From Lepus europaeus (Eukaryota; Chordata; Mammalia; Lagomorpha; Leporidae): DNA of 64,000 nucleotides. Position numbers and translations under genes: made by a program. The first letter of the stretch is position 1. Every line of letters starts with the position of its first letter. Below the pieces are notes generated by a model. That model saw only the letters and a list, made by a program, of their open reading frames with translations, was not told the DNA's origin and did not search any database. The stretch lies in assembly GCF_033115175.1 (NCBI RefSeq), contig NC_084835.1, positions 100,346,448-100,410,447 of the forward strand, written 5' to 3'. Positions 60,244-64,000 of this stretch are shown here, in pieces.

Positions 60244-61670
60244 CAAGAACACAGTTTTAAACTTAGACTCAAAAGATATAAATTTCTATATCAAAATATA
60301 AATAAATTTCTAAAAGCTTCCACTCATTGTATGTACTTGACATTTAACATAATCTAACATCAAGTTTGCAGACTGAAACGTATGTGAGAGGCAAAATTTA
60401 AGTTACAGCCTCACTTTTTTTTTCCTTTTTTTTCTAATTGAATGACATCAAAAACACTTAGTATTATTTCTTCCTGTCTTGTTACCTAATGCAAGGCTGT
60501 CATGATACTCCTTTTTCATCTTCTAAGATCCTTACTTTACTGACCACATTTAGGTCTGAAATACGCCTGACAACTCTGTGTGGTGGAAGCTAGGGTTTCC
60601 ATTCTATTTGTTGCTTATTAAACTCCCATTGTCATCACTTGACAGGAATATCCTTTTCCCACTGCTTTCCTGTGCTATTTGAACACATTACTATCATACC
60701 TCAGGAGTCCATTAACATTCAGCACCAGCATTTTCTGTGTCTGTCCTTGGGTTAATTACATGTCAACTTCATTACTATAATACTAAAAATAAGTAGATGT
60801 TTCAGAAGCGTATCTTCCTGCATTGTTTTGTCCAAGTGTATCTTGGCTATTGTTGACTCTTTGCATTTCCACAAAATTTCAGTTGAGTTTGATACTTTCC
60901 TCAAGAAACAGTTGATATTTTGATTAGAATTGCACTGAGTTATACATATTTTTGGAGAGAAATGGACATCATTACAGTACTGGGTTTTCCAACCTATGAA
61001 TATCATTTTTTTCTTCATTTTGGTATTTAAAAGCTCTGTTTTAAAGTGCAAATTAATCATAGAAGTCTTTCATATTTTTCTGCAAATTTAGTATATATTA
61101 CTGCATGATTTTTAAACATTTCTTGGTGTGTTTCAAAGGGAGAGAGAGAGAGAAAGAGAGGAAGAGAGAGCGTGCTTCAGTTTGTGATGGATCAAATGGA
61201 CCCTGAAAACTAGCTCAATTATTGTAAATTCTAATAGATTGATATTCTTTTGGATTTAGCAACTTTGGAAGTTAATAAAATTCATAGTTGTGTTCTTTCT
61301 TAAATGTTAAGGCATTTTATTTTGTGGATAATCTTTTACAAAGGCTTCACCCCAGAATCTGCTGATATGCCCATCTATTTGTATGTAAAAAAGAGGAAAG
61401 GCAGGTTTTTTTACCTTGTTGTTTTAATGCTACCAGGACATAAAGACAGATGGTTGGTTGAAAAAACAATTACTTTCTTCATCATTACAATGACTATTTT
61501 CATTACTGATTGCATATATGAAGACAAATTTCAGCACTAAGAATTAATGCATGATTTCTTTTAGGAAATGATTTTTGTATGATGCAAAGGACCATTTTCC
61601 CATAAAGACAGTTGAGTAGAATTGGAAAGGAAACAAGCTCTTAAGTGAATGCTTTTCTAGAGCTAAGCAC
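60244..61670. other. Unique intronic sequence with T-rich and GA tracts
   Basis: T-rich run at 60415-60435, (GA)n-rich tract at 61139-61171. Some blocks near 60780-61070 could be an old antisense L1 but are too diverged to call. No gene. Confidence 0.5.
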
Positions 61671-61685
61671 AAAGGTCCTTCCTAG

Positions 61686-62033
61686 GCGGACATCGTGGCT
61701 CACTAGGCTAATCCTCTGCCTTGTGGCGCCGGCACACCGGGTTCTAGTCCTGGTCGGGGAGCCGGATTCTGTCCCGGTTGCCCCTCTTCCAGGCCAGCTC
61801 TCTGCTGTGGCCCGGGAGTGCAGTGGAGGATGGCCCAAGTCCTTGGGTGCTGCACCCCATGGGAGACCAGGAGAAGCACCTGGCTCCTGCCATCGGAACA
61901 GCGCGGTGCGCCGGCCGCAGCGCGCTACCGCGGCGGCCATTGGAGGGTGAACCAACGGCAAAAAAGGAAGACCTTTCTCTCTGTCTCTCTCTCTCACTGT
62001 CCACTCTGCCTGTCAAAAAAAAAAAAAAAAAAA
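61686..62033 (+). mobile_element. C-SINE, very young CpG-rich subtype
   Basis: Body close to consensus with many intact CpGs, GC-rich extra segment at 61919-61938 and an A run of 22 at 62015-62036. Target-site repeats AAAGGTCCTTCCTAG (61671-61685) and AAAGGTGCTTCCTAG (62034-62048), 14 of 15 equal. Confidence 0.97.
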
Positions 62034-62048
62034 AAAGGTGCTTCCTAG

Positions 62049-62486
62049 ACAATGAAGGTGCACTTTGGAGAGAATCTTTTCAAAAGCCTCCTATTTAGTT
62101 CAACAGGCTGCCTCAAAAGTAATGCATTTTATAGTTTTGCAAAGTAACCACATTCTCTCTAGACTGCCATGGAGGTGCATGTTAGTTTTATTGTGAAGGC
62201 ACTGGTAAAACAGGTTGGTTTATAAGATCTGCTTTGAACTAACCTTTCATGATTTTGAGAGAAGAGCTGATTGAGCTCAGAGATCAGGAGAGGAAATTTG
62301 CTCTTCTGTTTCTTGTTCTCACATCTCCTCCTATTTCCTGTTTTCTCTTTTTAGCCCTGCCCCAAGACTTTTTCAGATTCTTGATGCACCCCAGGTCTGT
62401 TCCTAATCCCTCTGCTTCTGTCTTAACTACATGAACTACAACTCATCCTCCTTTTCAGCCAAGCACCTACTTTTGATCCCAAATAT
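62049..62486. other. Unique intronic sequence
   Basis: Nothing recognised. Confidence 0.5.
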
Positions 62487-62818
62487 AGTAGTTACCGCTT
62501 AGCCATGATTTTGTTATGTACAGTGTCAGTTACCTGTGATCAATCATGGTCTGAAAATGCAGTACAGTAAAATATTTGGAGAGAAGAAAACACACAATAA
62601 TATTTATGGCAATATATTGTTATGGTTCTATTTTATTTTTAGCCATTGTGTAAATCTCTTATTGTTCCTCATTAGTAAGTCAAACTTTACGATAGTAGGT
62701 ATGTATGGGCAAAAACATAGACTATAAGGTTTTGGGTCCTATCCACGGTTGAGGCATCCACAGAGGATCTTGGACTTTACCCTGCATGGATAAGAGGGAT
62801 CCACTCAATGCAGGCTCC
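62487..62818 (+). mobile_element. Tigger-type DNA transposon (MER2-like)
   Basis: Left TAGTTACCGCTTAGCCATG and CAGTTACCTGTGATCAATCATGGTCTGAAAATG (broken), right TCCACGGTTGAGGCATCC and ATGGATAAGAGGGATCCAC, match the two ends of non-autonomous Tigger elements. Confidence 0.72.
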
Positions 62819-64000
62819 CAGATTACTGGCCTTTCTCCATGCACATGCTCCTGGTGCGTTCTCTCCTGCACTTAACTGCTTGCTAACCTCTCACGCTGAA
62901 GACCTGGACCAGGGACTCTGTGACTAGGCTTGATTTAAGCCTTCGTCCTCCCCTCTAAGTCACCACAGGAGAAAAGATAAACCTTGGCAAATTTCTAATT
63001 TTCTCTCTAGTACTCTGTTACAAGAGATGTAAATTTCAGAATAGTTTGCAAGAATTCCTTCTGCGTTATGCTGCTCCTGTAAACATTTTAATTTTAAAAC
63101 CTGACACCCTTTCCAGAAGAATTGGGGGACAGATGCGCCTGGGAAGGTCTAAGTCACCACTATTTTATTAAATCAGGTAACATTGCTGAAAGACCTAAAT
63201 GTCTTTGGACAGATGGTGCCCTGTTCGATCCAAGAAAGCTGAAAACAAGAGACCATGCTGATTCCCAGTGTGTCAGATGTTCCTAAAAATATGGTGTGTG
63301 TCATACTGAAAAACAAATCTACACTGCCAATGCTTCCAGAGGGAAAGTACCGCTTTGGGCTCCAGTTAAGTGAGGAATTGAACAATGATTCAACAAATTC
63401 CATTTACACAAGTTGTTAATCAAATGAGTTGGGCATTGTTGCTTCTTCTCTTTCCCAGTAACTGACCTAGAAAGCAGTTCTATTCCTTTAAACATTTTGA
63501 GTACAATAAGCATATGTTTATCCAGAACCTAGAGTAATTTATTGTTCCTCTGCTTTTACTTTTACAACACAAAGGAAAATCCCAGCACATAAAAGAGCTG
63601 TTGTTTCTCACAGGACAGCCTCCTTTTAGACTTGGTATCCAGGCATAGATGATAAACATTAGTGTTCATAATGTGATCCGAGGCCTGCCAAGATTCCATA
63701 ATTCTTTCTGTATCCTTATAAAAAGTAAGTCATGTGCAGTATAGTACTGCTTGTATTTTATTGTATTTTCTGTAAAAACACACTTAGGATGTTCTTGATT
63801 CTGTGCTTGCTGTGAGTCACTTAAACAGAGTCTTCTTACCCTCTGTAAATCCAATGCTTTACTGAGATTCCTTCCATGTTATACATCGCTGTGGCCTACA
63901 GGGCAAAATGTAATTTTTAGGTGATTTAATAACAGGCTGTGGTTAAAAACTGATATCAGAGGATAGAAAACAAAGATTTGGCGCACATTTCTCTGGTGGC
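62819..64000. other. Unique intronic sequence
   Basis: About 1.2 kb to the window end without a recognised repeat or exon. Short open frames lack domains. Confidence 0.5.

Overview
This is a non-coding stretch of a mammalian chromosome with a single coding exon. The organism is almost certainly a lagomorph, most likely rabbit (Oryctolagus cuniculus). The evidence is more than thirty full or partial copies of the tRNA-derived C-SINE, in both orientations and at many stages of decay, plus an L1 3' UTR of the rabbit type at 33.24-33.53 kb. Hare or another leporid cannot be excluded.

The only gene seen is DCC, the netrin-1 receptor, on the + strand. One exon lies at 37758-38078 (321 bp). It encodes the first immunoglobulin domain and matches what is known as exon 2, human residues about 32-137. 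Both boundaries are phase 1, with a good acceptor and a consensus donor. Everything to the left (37.76 kb) is the end of intron 1 and everything to the right (25.92 kb) is the start of intron 2. DCC is known for introns of this size, so one exon in 64 kb is expected.

Layout. 0-13.4 kb: intron 1 with C-SINEs, MIR, L2, MER5A, an ERVL-type LTR and an L1 tail. 13.8-15.7 kb: a repeat-poor AT-rich stretch. 15.7-30 kb: an (AT)n tract, C-SINEs, two MER20 copies (one nested in an L2), hAT-Charlie fragments, an MLT1 LTR, an MLT2-like LTR and a cluster of C-SINEs at 24-25 kb. 30.3-30.9 kb: a solo retroviral LTR on the minus strand. 31.6-37.7 kb: a palindromic DNA transposon, the rabbit L1 3' end, a C-SINE and a 38-bp dispersed duplication. 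After the exon: an old antisense L1 only about 70 bp past the donor, a hairpin-forming compound microsatellite at 39.6 kb, nested SINEs at 42-43.7 and 47.5-48.2 kb, a 3.3 kb interval free of C-SINEs at 43.7-47.0 kb, an antisense L1 at 54.0-55.8 kb cut by three C-SINE events, an L2, and more nested C-SINEs up to a very young one at 61.7-62.0 kb, followed by a Tigger-type MER2-like element.

No RNA gene, CRISPR array, operon or unknown multi-gene system is visible. The long open frames outside the exon are read-through of SINEs or chance. The most unusual signals are two short dispersed duplications (38 bp, 37/38 identical, 1.1 kb apart; about 90 bp, 82/90 identical with only transitions, 1.7 kb apart, one copy inside an L1), a CpG-rich C-SINE subtype with a shared GC insertion, repeated SINE-into-SINE nesting, and a dense CpG cluster inside the exon.
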